DNA of 64,000 nucleotides from Streptomyces sp. SID12488 (GCF_010548275.1 NZ_JAAGLT010000031.1:52116-116115); one strand, 5' to 3'. Shown: positions 7,595-16,802, counted from the first letter of the stretch. The notes: a model not told the origin generated them from the letters alone. Made by a program: numbers and translations.

Positions 7595-9682
7595 ATGAGT
7601 GACACCTCGCTCGTGTTCAACCTGGTCGCCCGCGACCAGGCCACGGAGACGCTGGGCAAGGTCCGGGAGAAGTTCGACGCCGCGGCCACGGGCATCGCCA
7701 CCGGAGTGGCGGCCGGCCTCGGGGTCGGTGTGGCCGCCGCGCTCGACATGTCGGCGGCCAACGCGAAGCTCGCCGCGCAGCTCGGCGTCGGCCCGGCCGA
7801 GGCCGCGAAGCTGTCCAAGGTGTCGGCGGACGTCTACGCCAACAACTGGGGCGACTCCACCGAGCAGGTCAACGAGGCCATCAAGGGCGTCTACCAGAAC
7901 ATCGGGGACGTCTCCAAGGCCAAGGGCGGCCTGGAGGGCGTCACCAGCAAGGCCCTCGCCCTGGCGCAGACGTTCGACCAAGAGGTCGGCCCGACCACGG
8001 CCGCGGTCGGCCAGATGCTCAAGACCGGCCTGGCGAAGAACGCCGACGAGGCGTTCGACATCCTCACCCGGGGCTTCCAGACCGGCGCCAACAAGGCCGA
8101 CGACCTGTTGGACACCGTCAACGAGTACGGCGTGCAGTGGAAGAAGTTCGGCCTGGACGGCCAGACCGCCATGGGCCTGCTCTCCCAGGGCCTCAAGGGC
8201 GGCGCCCGGGACGCCGACCTGGTCGCCGACGCGGTCAAGGAGTTCAGCATCCGGGCCATCGACGGCTCGAAGACGACCGCGCAGGGCTTCACGGCGATCG
8301 GCCTGGACGCCCAGACCATGGCCGACCGCATCGGCAAGGGCGGCAAAGGTGCCACGCAGGCCCTGGACGAGACCCTCGACCGACTCCGCGGCATCAAGGA
8401 CCCGGTCGAACAGGCGGCTGCCGCGTCCGCCCTGTTCGGTACCCAGGCCGAAGACCTTGGGTCCGCGTTGTACAAGCTGGACCCCTCCTCGGCTGTCACC
8501 GCCCTCGGCAAGGTCGGCGGCGCCGCGGACAAGATGGCCAAGACCGTCAGCGACAGCCCGTCCGCAGCCCTGGAGACCTTCAAGCGGCAGGCCATCGTCA
8601 AGCTGGCCGAAGTCGGCGGCACGTTCGTCCAGTTCGCCACTGACAACTCCGCCGCGTTCGAGCCGCTCGCCTACACCCTTGGCGGGATCGCGGGCGCCGT
8701 CCTGCTGATCAAGGGCGGGATGATGGTGTGGACCGCCGCCCAGACCGCGTGGGCCGCGGCGACCACGATCGCGACGGGCGCCCAGTGGCTGTTCAACACC
8801 GCCCTGTTCGCCTCGCCGATCACCTGGATCATCCTCGCCATCGTCGCCCTGGTCGCCGTGATCGTCATCATCGCGACGAAGACCACCTGGTTCCAGGACA
8901 TCTGGTCCACCGTCTGGGGTGCCATCACCACCGCGTTCGGTGCGACCGTCTCCTGGCTGTCGGACCGCTTCAAGTGGTTCGGCACGCTGCCCGGGAAGTT
9001 CGCGGGCTGGTTCGGATCGGCAAAGGACTGGGCCATCAACAAGATGCTGGCACTGGTCCAGTGGCAGATCGGCCTGCCCGGCCGTCTCCTCAGGGCCCTG
9101 TCCAGCCTGGCCGGGAGTCTGCGCAACACGGCCTCGCGCGCCTTCCAGTCCCTCAAGGACGCAGCCGTCAGCAAGGCCGTTTCCCTGGTCGGCTGGATGT
9201 CCGGCCTGCCGGGGCGGATCGGCAGGGCGGTCGGATCCCTGGGCAGCCTGCTCTACGGCAAGGGCCAGAGCATCGTGACCGGCCTGTGGAACGGCATCAA
9301 GTCGATGGGCTCCTGGCTGCGGAGCACGCTGATCGGCTGGGCCAAGGACATGATCCCCGGCCCGATCGCCGATGCCCTCGGTATCGGCTCCCCGTCGAAG
9401 CTCATGGGCGACGAGATCGGGCACTGGCTGCCGCCCGGTATCGCCATGGGTGCCGAGGACAACCGCGGCGTCCTCGACAAGACCATGCGAGGCCTCGTCG
9501 ACCCCGAACTCGCCACGCCCTCCCGGCCCCTGACCACCGGCATGGCGCCGCTGATGGGTGCGCAGGCGGGCGGCGGGGCGGTCGTGGTCCGGCTCGAATT
9601 CGCCGAGGGCGAGTTCAAGAAGCTGCTGCGCAAGACGGTCCGGGTCGACGGGCGCGGCAGCATCCAGATCCTCACCAGCTGA
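7595..9682 (+). CDS. Phage tail tape measure protein
   Basis: A 695-residue protein. The N-terminal third is alanine-rich and coiled-coil-like. Residues about 30 to 250 resemble the TP901 tape-measure domain (VGVAAALDMSAANAKLAAQL; VNEAIKGVYQNIGDVSKAKGG). Around residues 355 to 430 are hydrophobic segments, including ITWIILAIVALVAVIVIIAT, that may insert into the host membrane at injection. The C-terminus contains GIGSPSKLMGDEIGHWLPPG, a motif common at the end of tape measures. Protein length sets tail length; at roughly 1.5 angstrom per residue this is a short tail near 100 nm. Confidence 0.92.
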   Translation: MSDTSLVFNLVARDQATETLGKVREKFDAAATGIATGVAAGLGVGVAAALDMSAANAKLAAQLGVGPAEAAKLSKVSADVYANNWGDSTEQVNEAIKGVYQNIGDVSKAKGGLEGVTSKALALAQTFDQEVGPTTAAVGQMLKTGLAKNADEAFDILTRGFQTGANKADDLLDTVNEYGVQWKKFGLDGQTAMGLLSQGLKGGARDADLVADAVKEFSIRAIDGSKTTAQGFTAIGLDAQTMADRIGKGGKGATQALDETLDRLRGIKDPVEQAAAASALFGTQAEDLGSALYKLDPSSAVTALGKVGGAADKMAKTVSDSPSAALETFKRQAIVKLAEVGGTFVQFATDNSAAFEPLAYTLGGIAGAVLLIKGGMMVWTAAQTAWAAATTIATGAQWLFNTALFASPITWIILAIVALVAVIVIIATKTTWFQDIWSTVWGAITTAFGATVSWLSDRFKWFGTLPGKFAGWFGSAKDWAINKMLALVQWQIGLPGRLLRALSSLAGSLRNTASRAFQSLKDAAVSKAVSLVGWMSGLPGRIGRAVGSLGSLLYGKGQSIVTGLWNGIKSMGSWLRSTLIGWAKDMIPGPIADALGIGSPSKLMGDEIGHWLPPGIAMGAEDNRGVLDKTMRGLVDPELATPSRPLTTGMAPLMGAQAGGGAVVVRLEFAEGEFKKLLRKTVRVDGRGSIQILTS

Positions 9683-9695
9683 AAGGGGGCTCGAC

Positions 9696-12461
9696 ATGGT
9701 GTTCCCTCAGACCCCGCTGAGCGTGCTGGTCGAGCTGTGGATCGGCGGCGCGTGGGTCGACGTCACGTCGGACGTGTACGTCGCCAACAAGATCGTCATC
9801 AGCCGGGGCCGGGCCGACGAGGGCGTGCGGGTCGACCCGGGCAAGTGCACGCTCGTCTTCAACAACCGGCTCGGCAAGTACAGCCCGCGCAATCCGCTGT
9901 CGCCGTACTACCTGCTCATCGGCCGCAACACCCTCATTCGTGTCTCGGTCAAGGCAGGCACCTCGTTCCTCGAGCTGCCCGGCTCGTCCAGCGCCGTCGC
10001 GTCCACCCCGGACACGGCGGCCCTCGACATCACCGGGGACCTCGATGTACGGGTCGACGCCACCCTGTCCAACTGGACCGACTACGCGGCCGGGAGCGGG
10101 TCCACCACACAGTTGGTGGGAAAGCTGGGGTTCGCGGGCGGCTCGAAGAGCTGGTTCCTCGGCACCCGGAACAGGGCCCTGTACTTCGAGTGGTCGGCGG
10201 ACGGCACCGCCACCCTGTCGGCGTCGTCGACCCTTCCCTTCCCCAACACGGCGTCCGGCCGCCTCGCCGTGCGGGTGACGCTGGACGTCGACAACGGCTC
10301 CGGCGGGCGCACCGTCACCTTCTACACCGCCCCCTCGGGGACGTCCGGGCCGTGGACCCAGTTCGGCAGTCCGGTCGTGCAGGCCGGGACGACGTCCATC
10401 TTCAACTCGGCGACCGCACTGCGGGTCGGCCGCGCCACGGACGTCGGCTTCACCCAGCCCAACGGCCGCTTCCACAAGGCGGAGATCCGCTCGGGTATCG
10501 GCGGGTCCATCGTGGCCAGCCCGGACTTCAGCGCCCCGGCCGTCGGCGCGGGCAGCTTCGTGGACAGCGCGGGCCTGACCTGGACGGTGAACGCCCCGGC
10601 GGCGATCACCAACCGCCGTACCCGGTTCATCGGAGAGATCTCGTCCTGGCCCTCCCGCTGGGACGTCTCCGGGCGGGACGTACGGGTACCGGTCGAGGCC
10701 GCCGGGATCCTGCGCCGCCTCGGCCAGGGCACCAAGGCCCTCGACTCCACGCTGCGCCGCCGCATCCCCTCCTACACCCCGCTCGCCTACTGGCCCATGG
10801 AGGAAGGCGCAGCCGCCAGCCGCGCCTACAGCCCCATCGCCGGCGTCGCCCCGCTCACCCTCACCAACGCCACCTGGGCCGGCGCCGACACCCTGCCCTC
10901 GTCCAACCCGCTGCCCGTCCTCGCCTCCAGCGGCACCAGCCTGCCCCGCATGCACGGCATCGTCCCCGCGCCCTCCCCGGCGCCCACCAGCTGGGCCGTG
11001 CGCTACATCTACCGCCTCGACACCGCGAACACGACCCTGCGCACGTTCATGCGGATCCTGTCCACCGGCACCGTGGCGGAGTGGTACATCCAGCAACGCA
11101 ACAACCTCACACGCATCTTCGGCCTGGACACCGACGGAGCGACCGTCTTCACGCAGGACGTGGCCACCGGCACCGACCTCTACGGCGCCTGGATCAATGT
11201 CCGGTTCACCGCGACCCAGAACGGCGGCAACGTCGACTGGGTCATCACCTGGACGGACGTCGGCGGTGACGCCGGCAACGCCTTCGCTTCGTTCGCCGGC
11301 ACCGTGGGCCGTGCGACCGGCGTGGCATCCCCGCCCGACGGCTACTCCGCAGACCTGGACGGCATGGCCATCGGCCACATCTCGGCCTGGCCCACCAACA
11401 CCACCGTGGCCTACGACCGCGCCATCGACGCCTGGGCGGGAGAAACCGCCGGCGAACGCATGACCCGCCTGGCCGCCGAGGAGACCCTGCCCCTCACCCT
11501 GTACGGCGACCCGGCCGCACAGGAGCAGGTCGGCGTACAGCGCCCGGACGCTCTGCTCACCCTGTTCGAGGAGGCTGGGGACGCCGACGGCGGGATCCTC
11601 TACGAGCGGCGCGAGAGCGTCGGCCTCGCCTACCGCGACCGCAACTCCCTCTACAACCAGCCCGTCTCCCTCGCCCTCAACTACCTGACCGCCGGGCATG
11701 TGGCACCGCCGCTGGAACCCGTCGACGACGACCAGGGGGTGCGCAACGACATCACCGTGCAGCGCGCCGACGGCGCCTCCGCACGCGTCACCCTCGACAC
11801 CGGCGCCCTGTCCACGGCGGCCCCGCCGAACGGCGTCGGCGTGTACGACGAATCGGTCACCCTCAACCTGTACGACGACGACCAGGCCGAACCGCAGGCC
11901 TACTGGCGTCTGCACCTGGGGACCGTCGACGAGGCCCGCTATCCGGTCCTGCGCGTCGACCTGGCCGCCGCGCCCTCACTGATCGACAGCGTCACCGGCA
12001 TCGACTCCGGGGACCGCATCACGATCGCCAACCCGCCCGCCTGGCTGCCGCCCGGCCCCATCGACCTGCTCGCCCAGGGCTACACCGAGACCATCGGCCA
12101 CCCCGTCGACTGGGACCTGGAGTTCAACTGCACCCCGGGATCGCCGTGGGTCGTGGGCGTCATCGGCGACGACCTGCTCGGGCACGCCGACACCAGCGGC
12201 AGCGAACTCGCCGCCGGCGTCACCTCCGGCGCGCTGTCCCTGTCCGTGAACACGACGGCCGGACCCCGGTGGACAACGGCGGCAGCCGACTTCCCCTTCG
12301 ACATCCGCATGGGCGGCGAGGTCATGACCGTGTCCGCCATCTCCGGGACGTCGAATCCGCAGACGTTCACCATCAGCGCACGGTCCGTCAACGGCATCGT
12401 CAAGTCGCACCTGTCGGGCACGACTCTGGCCCTCGCCCAACCGATGATCATCGCCCTCTAG
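9696..12461 (+). CDS. Large minor tail protein (tail tip/baseplate)
   Basis: A 921-residue protein starting at ATG 9696 with AAAGGGGG upstream. The N-terminal 90 residues (VELWIGGAWVDVTSDVY; SRGRADEGVRVDPGKCTLVF) match the start of actinophage minor tail proteins. The middle, about residues 105 to 280, is a Thr/Ser/Gly-rich beta region resembling a lectin-like laminin-G fold, repeated in degenerate form around 375 to 560. The C-terminus ends in a phage tail-hub-like beta domain. It probably forms the tail tip and may contact the host wall. Exact domain borders are uncertain. Confidence 0.8.
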   Translation: MVFPQTPLSVLVELWIGGAWVDVTSDVYVANKIVISRGRADEGVRVDPGKCTLVFNNRLGKYSPRNPLSPYYLLIGRNTLIRVSVKAGTSFLELPGSSSAVASTPDTAALDITGDLDVRVDATLSNWTDYAAGSGSTTQLVGKLGFAGGSKSWFLGTRNRALYFEWSADGTATLSASSTLPFPNTASGRLAVRVTLDVDNGSGGRTVTFYTAPSGTSGPWTQFGSPVVQAGTTSIFNSATALRVGRATDVGFTQPNGRFHKAEIRSGIGGSIVASPDFSAPAVGAGSFVDSAGLTWTVNAPAAITNRRTRFIGEISSWPSRWDVSGRDVRVPVEAAGILRRLGQGTKALDSTLRRRIPSYTPLAYWPMEEGAAASRAYSPIAGVAPLTLTNATWAGADTLPSSNPLPVLASSGTSLPRMHGIVPAPSPAPTSWAVRYIYRLDTANTTLRTFMRILSTGTVAEWYIQQRNNLTRIFGLDTDGATVFTQDVATGTDLYGAWINVRFTATQNGGNVDWVITWTDVGGDAGNAFASFAGTVGRATGVASPPDGYSADLDGMAIGHISAWPTNTTVAYDRAIDAWAGETAGERMTRLAAEETLPLTLYGDPAAQEQVGVQRPDALLTLFEEAGDADGGILYERRESVGLAYRDRNSLYNQPVSLALNYLTAGHVAPPLEPVDDDQGVRNDITVQRADGASARVTLDTGALSTAAPPNGVGVYDESVTLNLYDDDQAEPQAYWRLHLGTVDEARYPVLRVDLAAAPSLIDSVTGIDSGDRITIANPPAWLPPGPIDLLAQGYTETIGHPVDWDLEFNCTPGSPWVVGVIGDDLLGHADTSGSELAAGVTSGALSLSVNTTAGPRWTTAAADFPFDIRMGGEVMTVSAISGTSNPQTFTISARSVNGIVKSHLSGTTLALAQPMIIAL

Positions 12462-12473
12462 GGAGGCACCCGC

Positions 12474-12992
12474 GTGGCCACGTACCCCCCGGTCTACGCC
12501 GGCACGAAAGTCACCGCCGCCTTCCTGGAGTCGATGTGCCCGGTCACGGCGACCAAGACCGCCAACGAGTCCGTCACCAGCAGCACCACCCTGCAAAACG
12601 ACGACCAGCTGTTCGTGCCGGTCGAGGCCAACGCCACCTACGAGGTGGCCTTGCTGCTGCTGCACGACTCCGACGCGACGGTTGCCGGAGACATCAAGGT
12701 CGGATGGACCGGCCCGGCCGGCGCCGCCATGAACTGGGGTGTCCACGGCGCCAACACCACCGCCAACTCGTCCACCGCCGTCACCAGCGTCAACATGCAG
12801 ACCCGCACCATCGTCGAGGCCGCCTCGTTCGGCGGCGGCGACAGCACGGGCACTGTAGCCCTCGTCTTCGGCACCCTCACCACCGCCGGGACGGCGGGCA
12901 CCCTGCAACTCCAGTGGGCCCAGGACACATCCAACGCCGTGGCCACCAACGTGCGCGCCGGATCCCGCCTCACCCTGACCCGCACCGCCTGA
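12474..12992 (+). CDS. Hypothetical phage tail-region protein (172 aa)
   Basis: A 172-residue Thr/Ala/Val-rich protein beginning at GTG 12474, following GGGAGGCACC. It has alternating small polar and hydrophobic residues, consistent with a single beta-sandwich or a fibre tip (KVGWTGPAGAAMNWGVHG; GTLQLQWAQDTSNAVA). It follows the tail-tip gene by 12 bases, so it is likely a fibre, decoration or receptor-binding protein. No family was recognised with confidence. Confidence 0.65.
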   Translation: MATYPPVYAGTKVTAAFLESMCPVTATKTANESVTSSTTLQNDDQLFVPVEANATYEVALLLLHDSDATVAGDIKVGWTGPAGAAMNWGVHGANTTANSSTAVTSVNMQTRTIVEAASFGGGDSTGTVALVFGTLTTAGTAGTLQLQWAQDTSNAVATNVRAGSRLTLTRTA

Positions 12993-13005
12993 GGAGCACT
13001 CACCC

Positions 13006-13269
13006 ATGCCCTTTGTCACCCCGCGCAGGGACAGCATCCGCTACGACGGCACCAACGGGACGCACATCGCGGGCGTCTGGTGCACGGCCCTCGGGTTCGT
13101 GTCCGACACCGGAACGGTCCTCACCTACACCGACCGCGACGGCTACAAGCAGACCGCGAACCTCGGCGACTGGTTCATCATCTCGGGCACCGGCGACGGA
13201 TACCCGACCGTCCTCGCGCAAGCCGGATACGAGTTGTACTTCGTCGAGATCCCGCCCATGCCCGGCTGA
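13006..13269 (+). CDS. Hypothetical phage protein (87 aa)
   Basis: An 87-residue protein (MPFVTPRRDSIRYDGTNG...), preceded by GAGGAGCA. Its beta-strand-rich sequence with GDWFIISGTGDGYP suggests a small tail-associated or fibre-tip domain. It is the last gene of the structural block, and a terminator-like hairpin follows at 13292. Function is unknown. Confidence 0.6.
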   Translation: MPFVTPRRDSIRYDGTNGTHIAGVWCTALGFVSDTGTVLTYTDRDGYKQTANLGDWFIISGTGDGYPTVLAQAGYELYFVEIPPMPG

Positions 13270-13291
13270 TCCCCGCCCGCCCCATCCCTGC

Positions 13292-13316
13292 AGCCCCGCG
13301 CCGTCCGGCCGGGGCT
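13292..13316 (+). terminator. Stem-loop between tail and lysis genes
   Basis: AGCCCCG pairs with CGGGGCT over an 11-base loop, followed by TTCGTC. It lies between the last tail gene and the endolysin. It is GC-rich with no long T-run, which is usual for Streptomyces phage terminators. Confidence 0.5.
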
Positions 13317-13337
13317 TTCGTCATGTCTGGAGACCTC

Positions 13338-14141
13338 ATGGCCATACCGCTCACCGCCGACAGGCTCGTCGCAGTCCTCAAAGCCGAGGGCGTCAAGGTC
13401 GCCGAGTACCCGGGCTGGCGTACGCGCGAGCGCGACGACGAGACCGGCAAGACCTTCGGCCCCGTGCACATGGTGCTCAACCACCACACGGCAGGCTCGG
13501 ACAGTCTGGCCGTCGTGGCGAAGAACGGCGTGCCGGGCCTGCCCCCTCCCCTCGCCCACATCCACCTCGCCAAGTCGGGGCTCGCCACCCTGTGCAGCGC
13601 GGGCCGGGCCAACCATGCCGGGCTGATGGCGCTCAACGCGTACACCTCGTTCCTCAACGAGGCGTCCGTGCACCCGGCCCCGTCGAAGGCGTCCGGGACG
13701 GTCGACGGGAACGACGTCGCGTACGGCATCGAGACGGAGAACCTCGGCAACGGCACGGACACGTACACGCGGGCGCAGTACGACGCGTGGGTGCGGATCA
13801 ACGCCGCGTTCTGCCGCGAGTACGGATGGTCTGCCGAGTCCTGCGGAGACCACAAGGAGACGAGCATCGAGGGGAAGATCGATCCCAAGGGGCCCGTCGA
13901 GGGATACGGCACGCGCGGCAAGTTCACCTACACCGGCAAGCAGTTCCGCGCGGACGTCGCCGAGCGGCTGAAGCACCCGGCGTCGTGGTCCCCGGCCAAG
14001 CTTCCGGCGCCGGTACCCCCGAAGCCCGCGCCGACGCCGCCGAAGCCCGTACCGGTGCTGACCACCGAGCAGCGGCTCTCCGCTCTGGAGAAGACCGTCA
14101 CCGCACAGGGCAAGCGGATCGCTGCCCTCGAAACGAAGTGA
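13338..14141 (+). CDS. Endolysin, N-acetylmuramoyl-L-alanine amidase (amidase_2/PGRP)
   Basis: A 267-residue protein. I chose the ATG at 13338, which has TGGAGACC upstream, over ATG 13323. The N-terminal domain, residues 1 to about 210, has the amidase_2 zinc pattern: HMVLNHHTAG near residue 43 and later SCGDHKETS. It would cut the bond between muramic acid and the peptide stem to release progeny. A Pro/Lys linker (PAPVPPKPAPTPPKP) joins it to a short C-terminal coiled coil (LSALEKTVTAQGKRIAALE). The holin-like genes follow directly. Confidence 0.9.
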   Translation: MAIPLTADRLVAVLKAEGVKVAEYPGWRTRERDDETGKTFGPVHMVLNHHTAGSDSLAVVAKNGVPGLPPPLAHIHLAKSGLATLCSAGRANHAGLMALNAYTSFLNEASVHPAPSKASGTVDGNDVAYGIETENLGNGTDTYTRAQYDAWVRINAAFCREYGWSAESCGDHKETSIEGKIDPKGPVEGYGTRGKFTYTGKQFRADVAERLKHPASWSPAKLPAPVPPKPAPTPPKPVPVLTTEQRLSALEKTVTAQGKRIAALETK

Positions 14142-14149
14142 GGCATCCC

Positions 14150-14377
14150 ATGAAGGACTCGACGAAGCGCACCGTGCGCACCACCCTTCAGACCACCGTG
14201 GGCGTCGCCGTGATGCTGCCGCAGATCGTCGCCGCGTCCGGCGTGCCGGAGGCCCTGCCGTGGGTGGGCGGCTCCCTCGCCGTGGCAGGCGGTCTCGCCC
14301 GCGTCATGGCACTGCCCGGGGTCCAGGCGCTGCTGCCGGGGTGGCTGCGTACCGACGACCCGGCGATCCGCCGGTGA
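14150..14377 (+). CDS. Phage holin-like membrane protein
   Basis: A 75-residue protein starting at ATG 14150, 8 bp after the endolysin gene, with GAGGCATCCC upstream. It has two likely membrane helices (residues about 12 to 30, VGVAVMLPQIVAASG, and 36 to 60, WVGGSLAVAGGLARVMALPG), a basic N-terminus and a short polar end. Holins pore the membrane so that the endolysin reaches peptidoglycan. The position after an amidase gene is the main support. Its stop overlaps the next start as GTGA. Confidence 0.72.
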   Translation: MKDSTKRTVRTTLQTTVGVAVMLPQIVAASGVPEALPWVGGSLAVAGGLARVMALPGVQALLPGWLRTDDPAIRR

Positions 14378-14733
14378 CCACGCCCGGGGCGGTCCTGGCC
14401 GACAGCACCGGGGTGCCGCTGGTCGACGCCGCGGTGGTCTGGAGTATCGCGGGCGCGGCGGTGGCCGCGGCCGTCGTCCTGATCTGGCGTGGCGTGCGCG
14501 GGATGCGCCGCGTGATTGCGCGGGTCGACACGTTCGCCGACGACTGGGCGGGTGTTCCCAGCCGTCCAGGCGTTCCCGAGCGGCCCGGCGTCATGGTCCG
14601 CCTGGACCGGATCGAGGAACACATCGAGGGCGTGCAGCACGAGCTGCGGCCCAACTCTGGCCAGTCGCTCAGGGACGCGGTCGACCGAGTTGAGAGGACT
14701 CTCGCCGCCGACACTGACACCGACACCCCCTGA
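14374..14733 (+). CDS. Second lysis-region membrane protein
   Basis: A 119-residue protein starting at GTG 14374 within the GTGA overlap. It has one N-terminal transmembrane helix at about residues 20 to 40 (VVWSIAGAAVAAAVVLIW), then a basic turn and a long charged, coiled-coil-like tail (MVRLDRIEEHIEGVQHELR). The single-helix topology suits an antiholin or spanin-like partner of the upstream holin. It is followed by a strong terminator. Function is inferred from position. Confidence 0.6.
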   Translation: MTTPGAVLADSTGVPLVDAAVVWSIAGAAVAAAVVLIWRGVRGMRRVIARVDTFADDWAGVPSRPGVPERPGVMVRLDRIEEHIEGVQHELRPNSGQSLRDAVDRVERTLAADTDTDTP

Positions 14734-14738
14734 CTCAG

Positions 14739-14774
14739 CCCCCTGTACGGCCCACCACGGGCCGTGCAGGGGGC
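14739..14774 (+). terminator. Terminator after the phage lysis genes
   Basis: The arms CCCCCTGTACGGCCC and GGGCCGTGCAGGGGG pair over a short loop, with one mismatch. GTTTCGTC follows. It ends the late operon and stands between convergent gene blocks. Confidence 0.75.
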
Positions 14775-14792
14775 GTTTCGTCATGCCCGGGG

Positions 14793-15650
14793 TCAGCGCG
14801 AGTTGAGGGCCTGTCGTGCGTGGTTGATGAGGTTCTGGGCGTCGGTGCCGTACACCGCCGACTCCTGCAACGTCTTCCAGACCCGCAAGTAGGTGGCGAT
14901 GCTGTCCGCATCGTCTATCCACAGCTCGGCGTGCCAGTCCTCGACGACCACAAGACGCTCGTCGTAGACCCAGAAGCTGTTGCCCGGGTAGATCTTCAGT
15001 GAGGCGCTGAAGGGGACGATGCCGAGTTCGACGGTGTCCAGGCCGATGACTCCGGCGAGGTGGTGAAGCTGTGCCGCGAGCACGGACGGCGGGCAGACCA
15101 GGGAGCGCAGGGCGCCCTCCCACATCATGATCCGGTACTTCCTGCCCTGCCTGTACAGCCCCTCCTGCCGCTGGATGCGGGCGCGTACGGCGTCCTCAGT
15201 GTCCCGTGGTGATCGCATCAGGTCGGCGTGCCGGACGAAGACGTGCCGGGCGTAGTCCGGTGTCTGGACCATGCCGGGGATCAGGCAGGGCTCCCAGATG
15301 GTGAGGACCTTCGACCTGTCGTGTTCGGGCGTGACCGCGTCCTGAACGGCCCTGTGTCCTGCGGCCAGTTGGCGGCGCCAGGAGCGGATGTGGGACTCGA
15401 ACCCCCGCAGCCTGGCGAGGAGTTCCTCGTACACTTCGGGCCGACCGGTCCCGTCCGCCCACGCCCGCAGGTCCTCGACCGTCGCCGTCTGCCGGCCGTT
15501 CTCCAGCTTGCTGACCTTGACCTTGGACCAGCCGGGCCCGAGTCGTTCAGCGAGTTGTGCACCGGTGAGCCGGCCTCCAGGGGCCGTGAGCCGAAGTTCC
15601 CGGAGCCTGATCCCGAGATCCTCGCGCGCCTTCTGATAGTCCGTGCTCAC
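14793..15650 (-). CDS. WhiJ-like XRE regulator with DUF5753 domain
   Basis: A 285-residue leftward protein. Residues 10 to 65 form an XRE helix-turn-helix (GAQLAERLGPGWSKVKVSKLENG). Residues from about 100 form a DUF5753 domain (IWEPCLIPGMVQTPDYAR; IMMWEGALRSLV; VELGIVPFSA). This is the common Streptomyces WhiJ-type layout. Such regulators usually act with a small DUF397 or DUF6879 partner, here the upstream DUF6879 gene 14 bp away. It may control the prophage-end genes or a host target. Whether it belongs to the phage is not certain. Confidence 0.9.
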   Translation of the reverse strand: MSTDYQKAREDLGIRLRELRLTAPGGRLTGAQLAERLGPGWSKVKVSKLENGRQTATVEDLRAWADGTGRPEVYEELLARLRGFESHIRSWRRQLAAGHRAVQDAVTPEHDRSKVLTIWEPCLIPGMVQTPDYARHVFVRHADLMRSPRDTEDAVRARIQRQEGLYRQGRKYRIMMWEGALRSLVCPPSVLAAQLHHLAGVIGLDTVELGIVPFSASLKIYPGNSFWVYDERLVVVEDWHAELWIDDADSIATYLRVWKTLQESAVYGTDAQNLINHARQALNSR

Positions 15651-15664
15651 CGGTCCTCACCTGC

Positions 15665-16420
15665 TTACTCCTCCTTCGCGGTCATGCGTGCCACGAAGTC
15701 CGTGTACGGGATGGCGTAGTGCACTGCGACGTCACGCAGCCGGTTGTACTGGTTGACGCGCGCCGGTTCCGTGATCAGCTCGGCGCCCGTCAGGTTGTCG
15801 TCCTCGTCGAAGAGGCACAGGGCGACGATATGGGAGTCGAAGATCCAGAAGTCTTCGTCGGGGAGGTTCACGCGCTTGGCGTCGTCGCGCCACATGCTGC
15901 GGACGTCCTCGCCCAAGGCGGCGTTGTGTGCCGCGTGTTCGAGGAGGTACATCTGCCCCTCGCTCGGCGGGTTGTCGACGATCCGGACCCGTCCGACGGC
16001 CGCGCCGTCCCGCGTCTTGGCGCTGATCGTGCGGGCCCACGGCGAGTCGATGTCCCACGTCGGCTTCTCGCCGCGTGCGAACTGCGCGTACGTGTCGGTC
16101 TGCTCGTCGACCGTGTAGCGGCGGCGCATCTCCAGGTGCCAGGCGCTGTGCTGGAAGTTCTCGAAGAGGCGGGCGAAGGTGTCCGGGTCGAGGATGCGCG
16201 GCTCGGTGTCCCGCGCCTTCGGCCCGAAGTCGATCAGTGTGTTGCGGGGGACGATGATCGGGATCTCGTCCTCATCGAGGTGTTGGAGCTGGGCGATGTC
16301 CTCGGGGTCGGTGAGCCGCGACCCGTGCACGATGACCTCGCCTGTGTCGAGGTCCTCATGGACGGAGGGACAGGAACCGCCGCCGCTGCCCGTGCCGTTG
16401 AAGCGCAGTCGTCGCGCCAT
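15665..16420 (-). CDS. DUF6879 family protein, partner of the WhiJ-like regulator
   Basis: A 251-residue acidic protein. The C-terminal 170 residues match the DUF6879 pattern: RILDPDTFARLFENFQHSAWHLEMRRRY, then FWIFDSHIVALCLFDEDDNL and a final ARVNQYNRLRDVAVHYA. The first 75 residues (RRLRFNGTGSGGGSCPSVHED) are an extra N-terminal extension, also found in some members. Being cotranscribed with the XRE/DUF5753 gene (15 bp between them) is the usual arrangement, so it probably antagonises or co-acts with that regulator. The molecular role of the domain is not established. Confidence 0.8.
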   Translation of the reverse strand: MARRLRFNGTGSGGGSCPSVHEDLDTGEVIVHGSRLTDPEDIAQLQHLDEDEIPIIVPRNTLIDFGPKARDTEPRILDPDTFARLFENFQHSAWHLEMRRRYTVDEQTDTYAQFARGEKPTWDIDSPWARTISAKTRDGAAVGRVRIVDNPPSEGQMYLLEHAAHNAALGEDVRSMWRDDAKRVNLPDEDFWIFDSHIVALCLFDEDDNLTGAELITEPARVNQYNRLRDVAVHYAIPYTDFVARMTAKEE

Positions 16421-16592
16421 GACCAGTTCCTTTCGTCGGGGACTGATCCGTCAAGCATCACGGAGGGCAACGCCCCGTGTACCGGGTTCGACTGGCCCTC
16501 GCGAGAAACATTGCGTAACTCCGCTGAGGCGTCAAGAAACTTCGGATAACTCGCGTAGCGGCCTCCGTCGTCCCGTCCCTACCGTCCAGGTC
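16421..16592. promoter_or_regulatory. Divergent intergenic region of the prophage-end genes
   Basis: The 172-bp gap separates the leftward DUF6879/WhiJ-like pair from a rightward pair. It carries two similar boxes, TGCGTAACTCCGC at about 16513 and GGATAACTCGCG at about 16544, spaced near 31 bases, which may be an operator for the local XRE regulator. Promoters in both directions are expected here. This is inferred from layout. Confidence 0.4.
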
Positions 16593-16802
16593 ATGGCCAC
16601 GAACGAGCAAGCGCGGGATATCGACCCGCATACGGCGGTGGAGTCGCTGAGGGCGGCACTGGACGGATCCGGGATCGTCCTGCCCTCTCTGAGCGTCGAC
16701 TACGTCTCGCCGGACCTGAAGCTGATCGACCTCGGCCGCATCCGCGCCGACGTGGCCATGCGGCTGGCTGAGGCACTCCGACGAGGGGACCCCGCAGCAT
16801 GA
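16593..16802 (+). CDS. Small hypothetical protein (69 aa)
   Basis: A 69-residue protein starting at ATG 16593. It is mostly helical with a leucine-rich C-terminus (LIDLGRIRADVAMRLAEALRRG). It overlaps the next gene by 4 bases (ATGA), so the pair is probably cotranslated. It is opposite the WhiJ-like pair. No family was recognised. Such small proteins beside XRE/DUF5753 loci are often part of the same regulatory cassette. Confidence 0.6.
   Translation: MATNEQARDIDPHTAVESLRAALDGSGIVLPSLSVDYVSPDLKLIDLGRIRADVAMRLAEALRRGDPAA

Noticed and set aside
9558..9695. Earlier start of the minor tail protein
   Set aside because: Overlaps the tape-measure end with Arg/Ser-rich nonsense; ATG 9696 has AAAGGGGG.
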